A DNA stretch of 64,000 nucleotides from Diphasiastrum complanatum (Eukaryota; Streptophyta; Lycopodiopsida; Lycopodiales; Lycopodiaceae): contig CM055109.1 in NCBI GenBank assembly GCA_029204225.1, positions 33,953,232 through 34,017,231 of the forward strand, in the 5' to 3' direction. Positions within the stretch are counted from its first letter, which is position 1; every line of letters starts with the position of its first letter. The notes beneath the pieces are model-generated. The model saw only the letters and a list, made by a program, of their open reading frames with translations, had not been told where the DNA came from and made no database searches. Shown here one piece after another: positions 12,362 through 23,879 of this stretch. The position numbers and the translations under genes were made by a program.

Positions 12362-12630
12362 GAGCTTCCTGTTATATAGACACTGTAGATAAAAAAATGC
12401 TACCCCCTCCCGTAGATAAAAATGGGGTCCAAATGCGCGTCGAGAAGGGCCCAATATTTATGCCCCCAACTGTATGCACATTGCACTCACATCTCCAATG
12501 AAACAATTGCAAAAGTGATCATCATCCATACAGTTGATAGCCCAAACTGTAGGATTAACATTTACTGAAAACCAGAACCAATTTTTTTTTTGCGATTCTG
12601 GGTTCAAAATTGCGATTCACTGCAACTATG
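12362..12630. other. Non-coding spacer
   Basis: No gene or repeat boundary seen. A second, shorter CCCCCTCCCGTAGATAAAAATGG phrase near 12405 looks like a degraded part of the hairpin array. Confidence 0.4.

Positions 12631-12634
<4 letters not shown>

Positions 12635-12709
<75 letters not shown>
12635..12709. repeat. (AC)30 then (AT)n microsatellite
   Basis: A pure AC run of 60 bases at 12635-12694 passes into an AT run to 12709. Confidence 0.97.
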
Positions 12710-13640
12710 CATATATGGGCTCTCTCCTTATTTTTCTTTTTTGTAAAAAATAATTATCTTAAGAGAGAGAGATATATAAACTATCTTAAGAAACTTGAGA
12801 AAATCTATCTAAAAAACTTGAAAGAAAGTTTGATTAAAAAAGTTTACCATATTTTAAGAGCAAGAAAATTTGAAACAAATTGCAATTCACTAAATTGAGA
12901 TAAGAAAGCTTAAAAATTTCAGAAAACAATGTAAACAAACATTGTGAGAGGGTGTTTATTTATGTTTTTTTTTTTTCATAGTCATAATCCATAAATGTTT
13001 ATGGGACAAATGCTATGCCACATGTTAAGATGACATAAGAACTCCATAATAAAGGTTAATTGAGAATGAAAAGTATTTTTTGGGGGTCCATTTTAGTAAC
13101 ATGGAAATTCATGCTCCCAATTTTTGCAAAATCAAGTAGTTGAAGAGTCTATACATAGCTTGAAAAGTATTGATGTTGCACCGAATGCTTCTAGGATTAT
13201 TTGGTGCTTCAATTGTGCTCTCCTTTCTCCTCATCCCTTCCATGAACTTGATAATACAAAAGTAGGAAAAAAACTTGAAAATAAAGAAAAAACAATATAG
13301 GTAGCTAAAATAGTGTAAAATGCCTATAAAAATTATAATAGTGTAAAAAAAAATCAAAAACTGTCCACAATATGTACTTGTGATCTCCTAAGGTGTGTAG
13401 ATGCACCAAGATCAAGACTAGATTGAGATTCAATCTCTATCTTTGAATCTATGGCAAAAACACACTACTACATGCATTCAATCACTTCCAACTCTAACTC
13501 ACACGTGTGGGAAGTGCTCCAAAAATAATCTAAGTAAAAACAAGTTGCTCTCCTCGGGTTGAAAGAGAAAATCATCATGAGCTCTTGGGTAGAGAGAGAA
13601 AGCTAGAAAAACACTTAAACCCAAAATCCACTCAATCTCT
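12710..13640. other. AT-rich stretch without a gene
   Basis: No coding similarity recognised. The minus-strand frame near 13109-13357 is Phe/Tyr-rich from AT-rich sequence and is rejected as a gene. The copia LTR that follows has an uncertain left edge, so part of this may belong to it. Confidence 0.4.
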
Positions 13641-13659
13641 AAATCAATTAGATCCAAAT

Positions 13660-14073
13660 GAGAAGTACAATGATACTAGTAGATCCACGAGCTACCACTA
13701 TGCTTAACTATGATTGGACCACACTTTTGCCACCTCTTAATCCTATTGGACCATTGATCCATTCACCTCTAAATTCTATTGGACCATTTTCAAGCAAACC
13801 TTAAATTCTATTGGACCCCTCAAGGTTTCACCTCTAAATCCTATTGGACCTCTTAAATTTCATCAAACAAAAGTATTACACTTGTCTACACTCTAATTGG
13901 CACGAGTTTAGCCTCTTACTCTATTTTGGCTAAATAGTGGCATTACAAGTGGAAATGGGTAATTTGCCATCTATGCCAAATTTGGTCCTATCAACATCCT
14001 ACACCTAGATGCTTGATATAAAAAACATAAGACCCCTTTATCTAACATACATAATCTTTTTCAATTCTTCACA
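13660..14073 (-). repeat. 3' LTR of a minus-strand copia chimera
   Basis: In minus orientation the LTR opens with TGTGAAGAATTG at 14073, right after a GGAGGAG polypurine tract at 14080-14074. It is homologous to the plus-strand LTR fragment at 17706-18054 (TATATCAAGCATCT.GGTGTAGGA, GGCAAA, CCAATAGGAT blocks). It contains four copies of an ~18-base CCTC-TAAATYCTATTGGACC motif between 13733 and 13850. The far (left) end is not defined. Confidence 0.75.
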
Positions 14074-14079
14074 CTCCTC

Positions 14080-15776
14080 CTAGAAAATTATCAAGGAGGA
14101 TTTGAGCATTGATCTTGATATAACTCCAAGATTAGATCTATGCTTGATGAAAGAACTTTTGCTCAAAGGCTTGGTGAGTAGATCGGAAGTAGAAGAGGAC
14201 GAGTTGACATGCTCCAAATAGATTTCTCCTCCAATAAGCTTTTCTCTCACAAAATGGTGTGCCACTTCTATATGCTTGCTTCTTGCATGAAATATGGGAT
14301 TATTGGCAAGAGCTTGGGCCGAGATATTATCACACTTGATCATTGGTAGATCATCTTCCTTGATGCACTTTAGCTCCAATAATAATCTCTTGATCCAAAG
14401 CACCTCTTTGGTTGTTGTAGTGACTGCTTTGTACTCGGCCTCACATGAAGAGAGAGATATAGTATCTTGCTTTTTGGAAAGCCAAGATATTAGATTGCCT
14501 CCAAGAAAGATTATGTATGCACTAATAGACTTTCAATCCATCTTGTCACTTGCAAAATCTGAATCCGAGTAGCTAACAATGGATAGATCTTCACTTTTAT
14601 AAAGTAGACCATAATCACGAGATTCAGATACATATCTTAGAATCCTCTTGGCCATCTTCCAATGATGAATCTTAGGATCTTGCATAAATTGACTCAATTT
14701 GTGCACACAAAAACTTGAATCGGGCCTAGTAATGGTAAGCCAAATCAAGGAGCCTACAAGACTCCTAAAAAGTGTGATGTCCTCGAAGGATTTTTCATCA
14801 CCTTTAATAGGATCTTTTACAATTTGCTCCATTGGAGTATCTATGCTCTTAGAATTTTCCATATGGAATTTTTTCAACATAGAGTGAGCATATCTAGATT
14901 GGCATATAAAAACATGATCTTCATAAAAATCAATCTCTAGGCCGAGGATGTATTATATTTCTCCTAGATCTTGCATTTTAAAGTCACATACAAGAGCTAG
15001 CTTAGATTCATCAACTAGCTTGATACAACTTCCACAAAGAATAATGTCATCAACATAAATTAGAAGAATGAAAATATTACTATCAACAAACTTTAGATAC
15101 ATGGAAGGATCATAGTCACTAAGAGTAAATCCTAGTGAGATAAGGAAAGAATTAAGTCTTGAATACCATGATCTTGGTGCTTGCTTGAGTCCATAAAGAC
15201 TTTTGAAGAGCAAGCACACTTTGAACTTATCCTTGATTTATCCTTGAGGTTGTTCCATAAAGATCTGCTCCTCAAGATAAAATTTAGAAAAGCATTGGAT
15301 ACATCTAATTGGAACACCTTCCACTTAAAGAAACAAGCAAGAGAAATAAGAATTCTTATTGTCACCATCTTTGCAACGGGTGCAAAGGTCTCCTCATAAT
15401 CAAGGCCATGGATTTGAGCAAATCCTTTGGCACATAATCTTGCTTTATACTTGTTGATGGTGTCATCATGATTGTACTTGATCCAAAATACCCACTTGCA
15501 ACCAATCACATGCTTGTTGGATGGAGGATCCACAAGCTCCCAAGTATTGTTGGTGATCAATGCATCATACTCTTGCTTCATGGCATCATACCACTCCTTG
15601 GTATTGAGTTCCTCTTGTTCATTCTTTGGCTCTTCATGAGAGACATAAAAAACATAATTAGTGGAATCAAGATCCACTTGTTTGCCTTTGTCAACATATG
15701 AGAGCCTCTTAGGCTCGGATCTATCTCTCATGGATCTTCTTGGTGAGAAAATCCAAGGAGAGTCTTCTTCAAGCAT
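14080..15776 (-). pseudogene. Ty1/copia RT and RNase H, minus strand
   Basis: Read from 15776 downwards: pre-RT (RRSMRDRSEPKRL, W.DAMKQEYDAL, NTWELVDPP), RT start CKWVFWIKYN, KARLCAKGFAQ, ETFAPVAKMVTIR and QLDVSNAFLN. A frameshift near 15215 leads to SLYGLKQAPRSWYSRL and the active site LLIYVDDIIL. A further shift leads to the RNase H part: IDTPMEQIVKDP, GSLIWLTITRPD, KRILRYVSESRDYGLLY, then HARSKHIEVAHHFVRE and the terminal DLLTKPL. The RT YVDD is intact but at least three frameshifts make it non-coding today. Its polypurine tract and 3' LTR follow. Upstream lies an unknown module where integrase would be expected. Confidence 0.92.
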
Positions 15777-15790
15777 GGAGAGAACACAAG

Positions 15791-15863
15791 CTCATAGTAT
15801 GTGGATAGTCAAGCTAGATTGGAAAATCTTGATAATCAACATGTTTGCTCATCTTGTGATCTT
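15791..15863. repeat. Left arm of a perfect 73-bp inverted repeat
   Basis: The 73 bases here are the exact reverse complement of 15952-16024. They start CTCATAGTATGTGGATAG. The arms enclose an 88-base loop. I found no mismatch. Confidence 0.95.
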
Positions 15864-16641
15864 TGACTTGAAAGATCCACTTGCATGAAAATGGCTATAC
15901 CATAAAGAGAGAAATCCCGAGGCTTGCATGCTCAAAAAGATCATGAAGATTAAGATCACAAGATGAGCAAACATGTTGATTATCAAGATTTTCCAATCTA
16001 GCTTGACTATCCACATACTATGAGATTTTTTCATGATGAATCTATTCTTGAAATCAAAAACTATCTTGATATTATTGAGGCTAATTACTTTCTTAAGGAT
16101 GTAAGTGTCCTCTTTGGATGCTTCAGTTAATCTCAAGAGAAGTTTACAAATTGCCTCAAAAAATGAAAGAACAAGATTTTTCAAACTATGAGAAATAATC
16201 TCGTACTTGCTCTTACAAGATCCAAGAGAAAATAATTGATGACACAACCACTTGCTTTCTAAATGTTTTGGAAACATATCTAAGTCATTAAAGACAAGAA
16301 ATATGTCCATACAACAAGAGGCATAATACAAGACTAGCATTGCCTCACTCCAACTTTGAGATGTAGAAATCTCAATAAAGCAAGGTACATCAAATAATAG
16401 AAGAGTATCAAAAGTGAATGTGTTGAAGTAGAAGCAAATTGAAAATTGCTCCTCTTTTTCATGTATTGTGAGCCACAAATACTCGGCCTTGCCTCTTGAA
16501 GCTCCTTGGAACCATGTGTTGAAAAGACTCCTCCTCAAGCCTTGGCAAATCTCCATCATGCACTTGGACTTTTGGTAGATTTGAGAATCCTACCATCATT
16601 CTCTTGATTGAGATTGGATCCTCCTTACTCCTTATATGCAA
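15849..16641 (-). pseudogene. Unknown LTR-element module, second copy
   Basis: Minus-strand frames at 16641-16459 and 16559-15849 match, in the same order, the unknown frame at 46523-47881. Shared steps: PRLEEE/PRIEEE with a following PRSFKR/PKRNSK, LWLTIHEKEE/MWLTFQGKEE, STSQSWSEAM/IASQNWSKAI, HLESKWLCHQLFSLGSCKSK/QLESKWLFHQMYALKSCQSK, and LLLRLTEASKEDTYI/LLMRISEASKLDTYI. It lies between copia gag/protease (above 16657) and RT (below 15776) on the same strand, in the slot of an integrase. The last ~60 residues run through the inverted repeat. The SxxWxxA-E and SKWL motifs faintly recall the copia pre-RT region, so a very diverged copia origin is possible. Function unknown. Confidence 0.65.
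15952..16024. repeat. Right arm of the perfect 73-bp inverted repeat
   Basis: Reverse complement of 15791-15863, ending ATCCACATACTATGAG. Perfect identity implies a recent inverted duplication or gene conversion; the neighbouring element sequence is much more decayed. Confidence 0.95.
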
Positions 16642-16656
16642 AGGAATATTGACAAA

Positions 16657-17700
16657 TCATATGGATCTAAAGATCCCCAAAGTATCAACTATTGCAATCT
16701 TCATATCAAGCACCAATGATAAGAGATACCTCCAATAGAAGTCTTCAAAGTAGAATTCACATAAAAAAGAACCACCTTTGCTTCTACATGATGAAATAAG
16801 ATCATCCACATGAACAAGATAAAAAAATTGATGTGAAGTAGAATGCCTTGGCAATAGCTCTCCATGTGCTTTTACAAAGCACCATCTTCATAAGGCTTAC
16901 CATCTTGGAACGTAGGTTGAGATACTCCAATTGCTTTCTCTCCTTGAGATGATCCAAGCTCCTCTTGACCACACTTCCACAAGGATTAGATTCCAACTTG
17001 AAAAGATTCCCAAATCTAGTCCCACTTGCTACCACAGTACCATCGCTCTTCACCAAGCAAGCATCTTTTCCAAAATCAACTTGAAAACCATCATCTAGCA
17101 TCTTGCCAACACTAATGAGATTCATAGTGAGATTAGGCACAAAAAGTACATCAACACCAATTGGTACACTACCAATTCCTTCTATCTTGCATTCTATATA
17201 GAACATCTTGATGAACTTTCTAGAACCATTGTGAGTGAAAGACTTTCTTGAACTAGTCATATGAGAACTAGATCCACCATCTATCCACCATGAATTTTCA
17301 GCTTCAAAACTAGAAGAAGAGTACATAGACATCATGAGAGAACCTTCTTCATAACTCCTTTCTATCTCACCTTTACTCTCCTTAGTACGATTGGCTTGCT
17401 TGAGGAACTCTTTCTTCTTGAAACAAGCATTTCTTGTTGTATTTGAAACTTGTTGATATTTGTGATGAATCCTCATCACTCTCCTCCTTTGACTTGTCCT
17501 TATTGAAATATTCATGATGCTCTTTCCCCTTCTACTTGAGTTGTCCTTTGTGAAGTATGCTTTCACCACTCCATCATCCTTCAAGGAAAGTTGATTGATC
17601 CTCAATAGCTTGTTCTCTTGCCCATACTCCTTGGAAATGAGAACTCCTTGTAGTGCCTCCAAGCTTGGAAGCTCCCCCTTGATTGCATAAGTTGGACAAG
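16657..17700 (-). pseudogene. Ty1/copia gag and protease, minus strand
   Basis: The frame at 17662-16802 starts inside gag (LPSLEALQGVLISKEYGQ, close to the gag at 7030-7080) and has lost the CCHC knuckle through a frameshift. It carries the protease site WWIDGGSSSHM (Asp kept, the usual Ser replaced by Gly), then VLFVPNLTMNLISVGK and TRFGNLFKLE. Where the HHCC pre-integrase should start, similarity ends. At 16854-16657 an overlapping frame holds LVHVDDLISS, like an RT YVDD box out of place. The 5' end of gag is cut off at ~17700, where an LTR in opposite orientation begins. Confidence 0.8.
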
Positions 17701-17705
17701 ATTGT

Positions 17706-18054
17706 TGTGAAAGTTATAAATTATCTATCATAGCTTTAGGGGTTTGCTAAGTTTTTATGTCAAGCATCTTTGTGTAGGAGTTTGATAGAGCCAAAATTGA
17801 CAAAGATGGCAAAAATGTCAACTCCACATGTAAAGCCACAATTTGGCCAAAAGTAGCTTATGATGCAAACTCGAGCTAGTTAGGCTTGTGACACTTGTGT
17901 TAATGTAATTTGATGAGTGATCAAGTCAAAGTGTTGGCAAAGGTCAAAGGGTTAATCAAAATTGAGAAATCCTTATGAAGGGTCCAATAGAACTGCAAGA
18001 TGGATGCCAATAGGATTAGAGAGGCTAGGATTAGGGGTCCAATAGGATGTAGTC
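17706..18054 (+). repeat. Copia LTR fragment, plus orientation
   Basis: It begins TGTGAAAG at 17706 and is homologous to the reverse complement of the LTR ending at 14073 (TATGTCAAGCATCTTTGTGTAGGA, GGTCCAATAGGAT repeats). It therefore belongs to the same family but faces the other way. It abuts truncated gag on its left and a truncated RT on its right. Confidence 0.7.
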
Positions 18055-18520
18055 ATGGATCTCCGCGAGTTTCATATGTACTCTCATTACCATGAAATTA
18101 TCCTTTGTGGAAGTCGTATCAAATTGGTTGAAGAGACCAAAATAGCACTTGGAAAAGAGTTTAAGATGCAAGATCTAGAAGAGATCCATTACATATTAGG
18201 CCTAGAGATTGACTTTCATGATGATTATGCTTTTATTTGTCAATCTAGATATGCTCTTGCTATGTTGAAAAAATTTCATATGGAATGTTGTAAGGGCATT
18301 GACACACCAATGGAGCACATTGTAAAAGATCCTAATAAAGGTGATGAAAGATCTTTTGAGGACATCACACTTTTTAGGAGTCTTATTGGCTCCTTGATAT
18401 GATTACCATCACTAGGCCCGACTTGAGCTATTGTGTGCACAAGTTGAGCCAATCTATGCAAGATCCAAAGACCCAACATTGGAAGCTGGCTCAGAGGGTG
18501 CTAAGGTATATATCTTCATC
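18055..18520 (+). pseudogene. Ty1/copia RT/RNase H fragment, plus strand
   Basis: Starts after the YVDD box with ILCGSRIKLVEETKIAL, then KMQDLEEIHYILGLEI, QSRYALAMLKKFHM, IDTPMEHIVKDP, FRSLIGSLI, and beyond a frameshift HWKLAQRVLRYISS. It is very close to the minus-strand copy at 14533-15060. LTR directly followed by mid-RT means gag to RT-core is deleted. Confidence 0.88.
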
Positions 18521-19029
18521 ACATTATCCTTGGCATATGAAATAGTTTATTTAACTCAACGTCGACTATGCCCAACACTGCTCTTGTAAGTTTTGTTTAC
18601 ACATTACTATGTTGAGCACACCAAAGAGTCTGAGTTCCTATGTTCTTCCATAATCGTTATGGAAAACTAAATTATTTTGATAAAAATATATTTATGAGAC
18701 CAATATCCAACAAAAAAAAAATTATGATGAATATAAAATCAAATTAGTGTAAAAAAGATGCATATCAAATATGAGATTTATGTTCTTTCTTAAGCAATTT
18801 TTTTATTAAATGACAACAATATCTATTTTTTTGTTTATAGAATTTGTTAAAACATTTATGAAATTTGAAGATGTTGAAGATCTCTTTTCAAATTTCAAAT
18901 AGGCCTCAAGATGTACTCGTGAAGGACAAAATAACAAAATGCTCCATATCACGAAAGGAGTCAATAATAACAAAATGGACGAATTATTCATCCATTTGGC
19001 TGACAAGACCGATAGAGGAGACTTCCAGT
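18521..19029. other. AT-rich stretch without a recognised gene
   Basis: An A9 run near 18712 and general AT-richness. Short frames on both strands near 18806-19053 overlap the start of the transposon-type gene that follows and are not supported. Confidence 0.4.
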
Positions 19030-20382
19030 TTAACATACATAAAAGAGTTCTAAATGACCAGCTTGATGAAATTGAGGAGCAAGAAGGATTACTAAATCAA
19101 CTCCAGATGTTGGCCCCTTTGTTGAAGACAAAACATCGCTCTTCAGGGAATCCTTGACCAGGAAATCTAATGCCATGGAAAAACTCGTACATGCAATTAA
19201 GTGAAGTAGATTATCAAGGCCATCACCCAAAGGCATCCAAGTACTCTTTTCCTTTGAAACCATTCTGCGAAGCCTGGCACATCCAACAACAAGACTCAAA
19301 ATATTTTCCTAAATACACCCAACTAGTATATAAGAAAAAATAACTCACCTTCTATTTTCAACAAGAGGAGCCATCTCCTCCAATATATTGGTCAGCTCTA
19401 TGTCCCCAATGACTTCATTCATGTCCCGCTCAACATTCAACAATGATTTTTTGATAAGGTCCATCGCAATTGTCATTTATACTTTTCTTGGTCCTGCATT
19501 TCTGTCTGTCTTGATGGCACTTTGCACCAGTTCCCTAGTATTCTCTCTCATCCGCTTTGATGTGCTTGGTTGGTTGGGCTTCATGTTTGTGATTGCCCAC
19601 ATGTATCATCAACCTTGTAAATGTTTCATTGGTAGGCATCACATAATATGCCATGCATGGACAAGTGCCGATACAAGTCACTAATTGCTTGCAGAAATGG
19701 CATGCGATATTTCTGTCACCATCAACGATAACACCTAATGGGCATCTCTTCCTTAGAAGGCCTTTAAAGAATACTCTGTTCTTTTCTCCATTATTTCTTC
19801 TATATGGGCATGACATGCGAGTGCACTCAAATACACTGATGCAATAGCTCACTCTAACCACTCCTGGAAAAGATACATTGCTTGTTAATGGCTTTGTCCA
19901 TATGTGACCGTCAAATTTTGTTCCATTCCTTTCATCCCATTGACATTTCCAAGTGTAGGGGGAAACTCAAAAATGATATTACCATCATATCGTCTTCAAA
20001 TTTCTTCTACCATGTTGTGTTTGTCATCTTTTCCTATCAAATTTGTCAATAAGCTTGATCCACCTTTGGATAGTATCAAAGCAACTGTGCTTTTTTTGGT
20101 ATCACAAGTGTTGAGCTTTGTCTTTGAACAATCAGCCAGATTGACATTTTTGGACTCTGGGTCTACGCAACCCATAAATGGACTGTCCAAGTTTACTGTG
20201 GATGAGACTGATATTTTCCTTGCTTCAAATAGTGGAGCATTGGTATCAAGTGGATTGTGGTCAGAGTTTTCCTCTCCATCTGTATCGCCTCCATTTATGT
20301 TAATAGTTTGAGAAGTTTCACTAGTCATTCTAGTGCCACCATCTGTAAAAATACTTGGCTCTTTGACAATGAATGCAAACAT
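19030..20382 (-). pseudogene. Cys/His-rich transposon-type gene, unidentified
   Basis: Read from 20382 down. A 128-codon Ser/Thr/Asp-rich frame (GGDTDGEENSDHNPLD) is followed, after a stretch with stops, by a coding block at 19925-19535 across one frameshift. It contains IWTKPLTSNVSFPGVVRVSY, CTRMSCPYRR, CHFCKQLVTCIGTCPCMAYY and HVGNHKHEAQP. Spaced Cys residues ending in an H-x-H tail recall FLYWCH/WRKY-GCM1-like zinc fingers of MULE-type elements; this is tentative. A downstream exon-like frame (19299-19030) begins after a TTTTGAG acceptor-like site with VVGCARLRRMVSKEKSTWMP. Frameshifts suggest a dead copy. Confidence 0.45.
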
Positions 20383-21161
20383 ACTTGTTGAAAAGGTGGT
20401 GAAAGAGGGCCAACACGAAATTTTTGAAATGGAGATAGATAATTCTTCTGAGCTAAAGCTTTGATATGATGTCCATATATCCCTAAACCCTGCTTGTAGT
20501 TGCCCAGATTTTCAAAAGAGGGTTGCAGAAAAGAAGTCGTACTTGGCTTGCAAGCACTTACATTTTGTATTTATGCGGGTCATGGGCTTGGACCAACGTA
20601 GCAACATGTTTATCCATCAACCAAACCTAAAAGAAACAAAAATTTTCCAAGTCCTTCAGTGTGAGAGGACCTATCCCTGACGATAAACACACCAATGCAA
20701 TCATGATTCAATTGAATTAGGCACCCTTTGTTTTGGAGGCATGATTTCTCCAGAGTATGGCAAGTAGTACTATCATGAACTAGTATTTCATAGGTATAAA
20801 TTTTTATTCAATTATTACTAGAAATCAAAATAGCACAAATCGGATAGACTTAATGCTATTTTTTTATCACAATTCTAGACAAGTCCCTACATTTAGTAAC
20901 TTCTATTTTACAAATCATGTGCAGATTAAGATAGACCACCCATTTATTTTTTGGTACATTATGTTTTTTTAGCTTGGCAGTTAGTTGCAGAATCATATTT
21001 ACTCTTCTACAAGACATAAGCTAATGAATGTATCTAAAGCTTTTATATTTCTAAATGTCATGTAATGATATTAGTGGCATTTGTAATTTTATTATGAATA
21101 TTAATTGTAAAACATGTGGAGAAAGCTGGTTGTAACAAAGCTTATTGGTTGGTCTTAGAGG
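20383..21161. other. Non-coding stretch
   Basis: No coding similarity recognised on either strand. It separates two transposon-type coding areas and is AT-rich. Confidence 0.4.
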
Positions 21162-21443
21162 ATGACGATGCATAACTGGTATTTTTTGAATATTATGTAT
21201 GCAAGAACTTTTGTGCAAGTGTGCTTACTTGGAAGAACTTTTGTGCAAGTGTGCTTACGTGGAAGCAGAGTGACAATGGTAACAATACATTTTTCTAATA
21301 CCTTGCAATGTTGGCTGGAGACTCTTCTAGCATTCTTTTTGAAGAGTGTGCACGGCTGGATTTGGACCAAAGAAGAGGTTGTCTATCACATGGTCAAGAA
21401 GGGTGGGATAGGATCTGGAGTATTTGTAGAGAAGCGTGTCTGA
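21162..21443 (+). CDS. Unidentified exon-like frame with a 10-residue duplication
   Basis: A 93-codon frame. Bases 21201-21230 and 21231-21260 are a tandem duplication in frame, giving ARTFVQVCLL/GRTFVQVCLR. The C-terminal half (WIWTKEEVVYHMVKKGGIGSGVFVEKRV) looks like real protein. Past the stop, a shifted frame continues to a possible donor TGTGAG/GTATTT near 21463. No family recognised. The basic and acidic block at 21733-22001 on the same strand may be the end of the same gene. Confidence 0.3.
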   Translation: MTMHNWYFLNIMYARTFVQVCLLGRTFVQVCLRGSRVTMVTIHFSNTLQCWLETLLAFFLKSVHGWIWTKEEVVYHMVKKGGIGSGVFVEKRV

Positions 21444-21732
21444 GCCTATTTCAATTCTTGTGAGGTATTTTATTTTATTCAAAATTAACAATCCTAGTTA
21501 TGGAATGTTTGCGAAAGGTGTACCTATTAGGCTATTCTCCATGATCATAGTTTCAAGCAACATGGATTATAGACACCAAGAATGCGATTATGGACATGAA
21601 GATTAACGGAATCTCACAATGTAGAGAATTTGAACATTAATAGAATGTAATTCAGTGTCCCACATAATCTCACAAGCCAGGTCATTAGTGGAGGCAAAAA
21701 TTTTACCAAATGTTATCATATTTCCAATGCAA

Positions 21733-22001
21733 TTGAGATTATAGAATGATGAATGCCAAAAAGCTCGCTGCAAACGCATAAAAGCTCGCATGAAAAAGGT
21801 CGCCCACAAAGCTCGCCTTAAAAAGCTCGCCAAAAAATCACACTAAACTAGTTGAAGAAGAGGAGATTGAATTTGAGGGTAGCTCACATTATCAAAGAGA
21901 CACGATCGTTAATCTACGATTATACTTAGACCTAGTTTCAGATGAGTGTCAAGACTTGTGTGATGACGAGAATGACGAAAATGACAAGAATGATTTATGA
22001 T
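21733..22001 (+). CDS. Basic repeat followed by acidic C-terminus, unidentified
   Basis: From ~21750 to 21836 the DNA repeats AAAGCTCGC about five times, encoding a Lys/Arg/Ala-rich run (KARMKKVAHKARLKKLAKK). After a frame change, 21838-22001 encodes TKLVEEEEIEFEG, LRLYLDLVSDECQDLCDDEN and a Asp/Asn-rich end with a stop at 22001. A basic then acidic tail is common in DNA-binding transposon proteins. This is only a compositional argument. Confidence 0.3.
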
Positions 22002-22499
22002 TATTGATACTTAAATTCACTTGCATTCATTTTTTTTATATATTTGTCGCAATACTTTTATGTATACTTCTAATATAGTTAGAGTTGAATGTGATAATTA
22101 CAATACCATTCACTCTTTCATATTAACTAATATCTAGTGTATGTGATAAAATACGACATTGCTTTTAAAAAATTAAAGTAATGAATTACATTTGACTGTT
22201 TTACTATGTCAGATAATGTATTTAAATAATCAAAAAACTAAAACAACACAAACTCACCGGTAAGCTTGAAGCTTGAGTGCAAGCTTTTCGCTCTTACAAC
22301 AATTGTTATCTTTTTTTTTCTTTGAATATCTTTGTCACATACACAAGAAATTCAAAAATAACAGTCTATCACACAATTGAATCATTATTGCAAGCTTCAA
22401 ATCCCCTCTCTCTCTCATTCTATTAAATCTTCATTCTATTAATACTATCTATTCATATATTACCCTAAATTCTAAAGCAATGCAAAATGCAAAACACAC
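22002..22499. other. AT-rich spacer
   Basis: No gene seen. It runs into the compound microsatellite. Confidence 0.4.
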
Positions 22500-23045
<546 letters not shown>

Positions 23046-23049
23046 TATG

Positions 23050-23760
23050 AAGGACCTCTCAAGTCTATTTTTACAACCAATAATGTTGTTTGTAAGATAC
23101 GAGTAGGTTCTATCCCTTGTGCTTAGGATCTTCAAGAAAGGTCAATGTTGAAGGAGTCTTGTACATTCCTAGCATCACTAAGAAGTTACTTAGTGTTGGT
23201 TGATAATGGTTTTTGTGTGGAATTCACTTTTAATGATTGTTATATAAAGAAGAAAGACAAGGTTATTGCTAAAGGCACTAGACCTGGAAAACTTTACAAG
23301 TTGAGTGCTTTTGTTGACACCAATGTTGTGATGCTAGCCGAGCCTGGACAAATTGCCAAACTTTGATCTTTGGCACAAAAGACTTGGACACATCAATCCA
23401 AGTTCTATGGAGGCTATGTGCAAGGAGGAGCTTGCTTTAGGCCTTCCAAGGTACTTAGCAAAGGAGGAAAAGGTTTGTGAAGCATGTGCACTATCCAAGG
23501 CACATGCTTAAGCAAGCACCAAGGAGTTGGTATGCTAAGCTTAACACCTTTCTACTTTCCCAGAATTTCATTATGAGTGAACATGATCATTCAGTTTATT
23601 ATAGATTTTTTGGAAATGATGTTACTATCCTTCTAATCTATGTGGATGATATCATTTTGAGTGGAGGCAACAAGCAAGATGTAGACGAATTAAGATAGCA
23701 CTCAAGAAGGAATTTGATGTACATGACCTTGGTCATTTGCAAGATAGCTGCTGATCATTC
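23050..23760 (+). pseudogene. Internally deleted Ty1/copia
   Basis: From ~23130 the protease-distal region reads GVLYIPSITKKLLSVG and GTRPGKLYKL. It is followed by pre-integrase LWHKRLGHINPSSME with VCEACALSKAHA. At ~23507 it switches directly into RT: KQAPRSWYAKLNTFL, VTILLIYVDDIILSGG. Integrase and the first half of RT are missing, so this junction marks an internal deletion. Stops at 23363 and 23696 interrupt it. Confidence 0.88.
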
Positions 23761-23879
23761 AACTAGCTATCAAAAAAAGTAAATCCACTATTCTTAGGCT
23801 TTATTAACTTTGTAAAGTCTATCTCTAAGTTTAAAATGCCTATTGGACAAAATTGCCATTTAAACTTAACATGAAAAAT

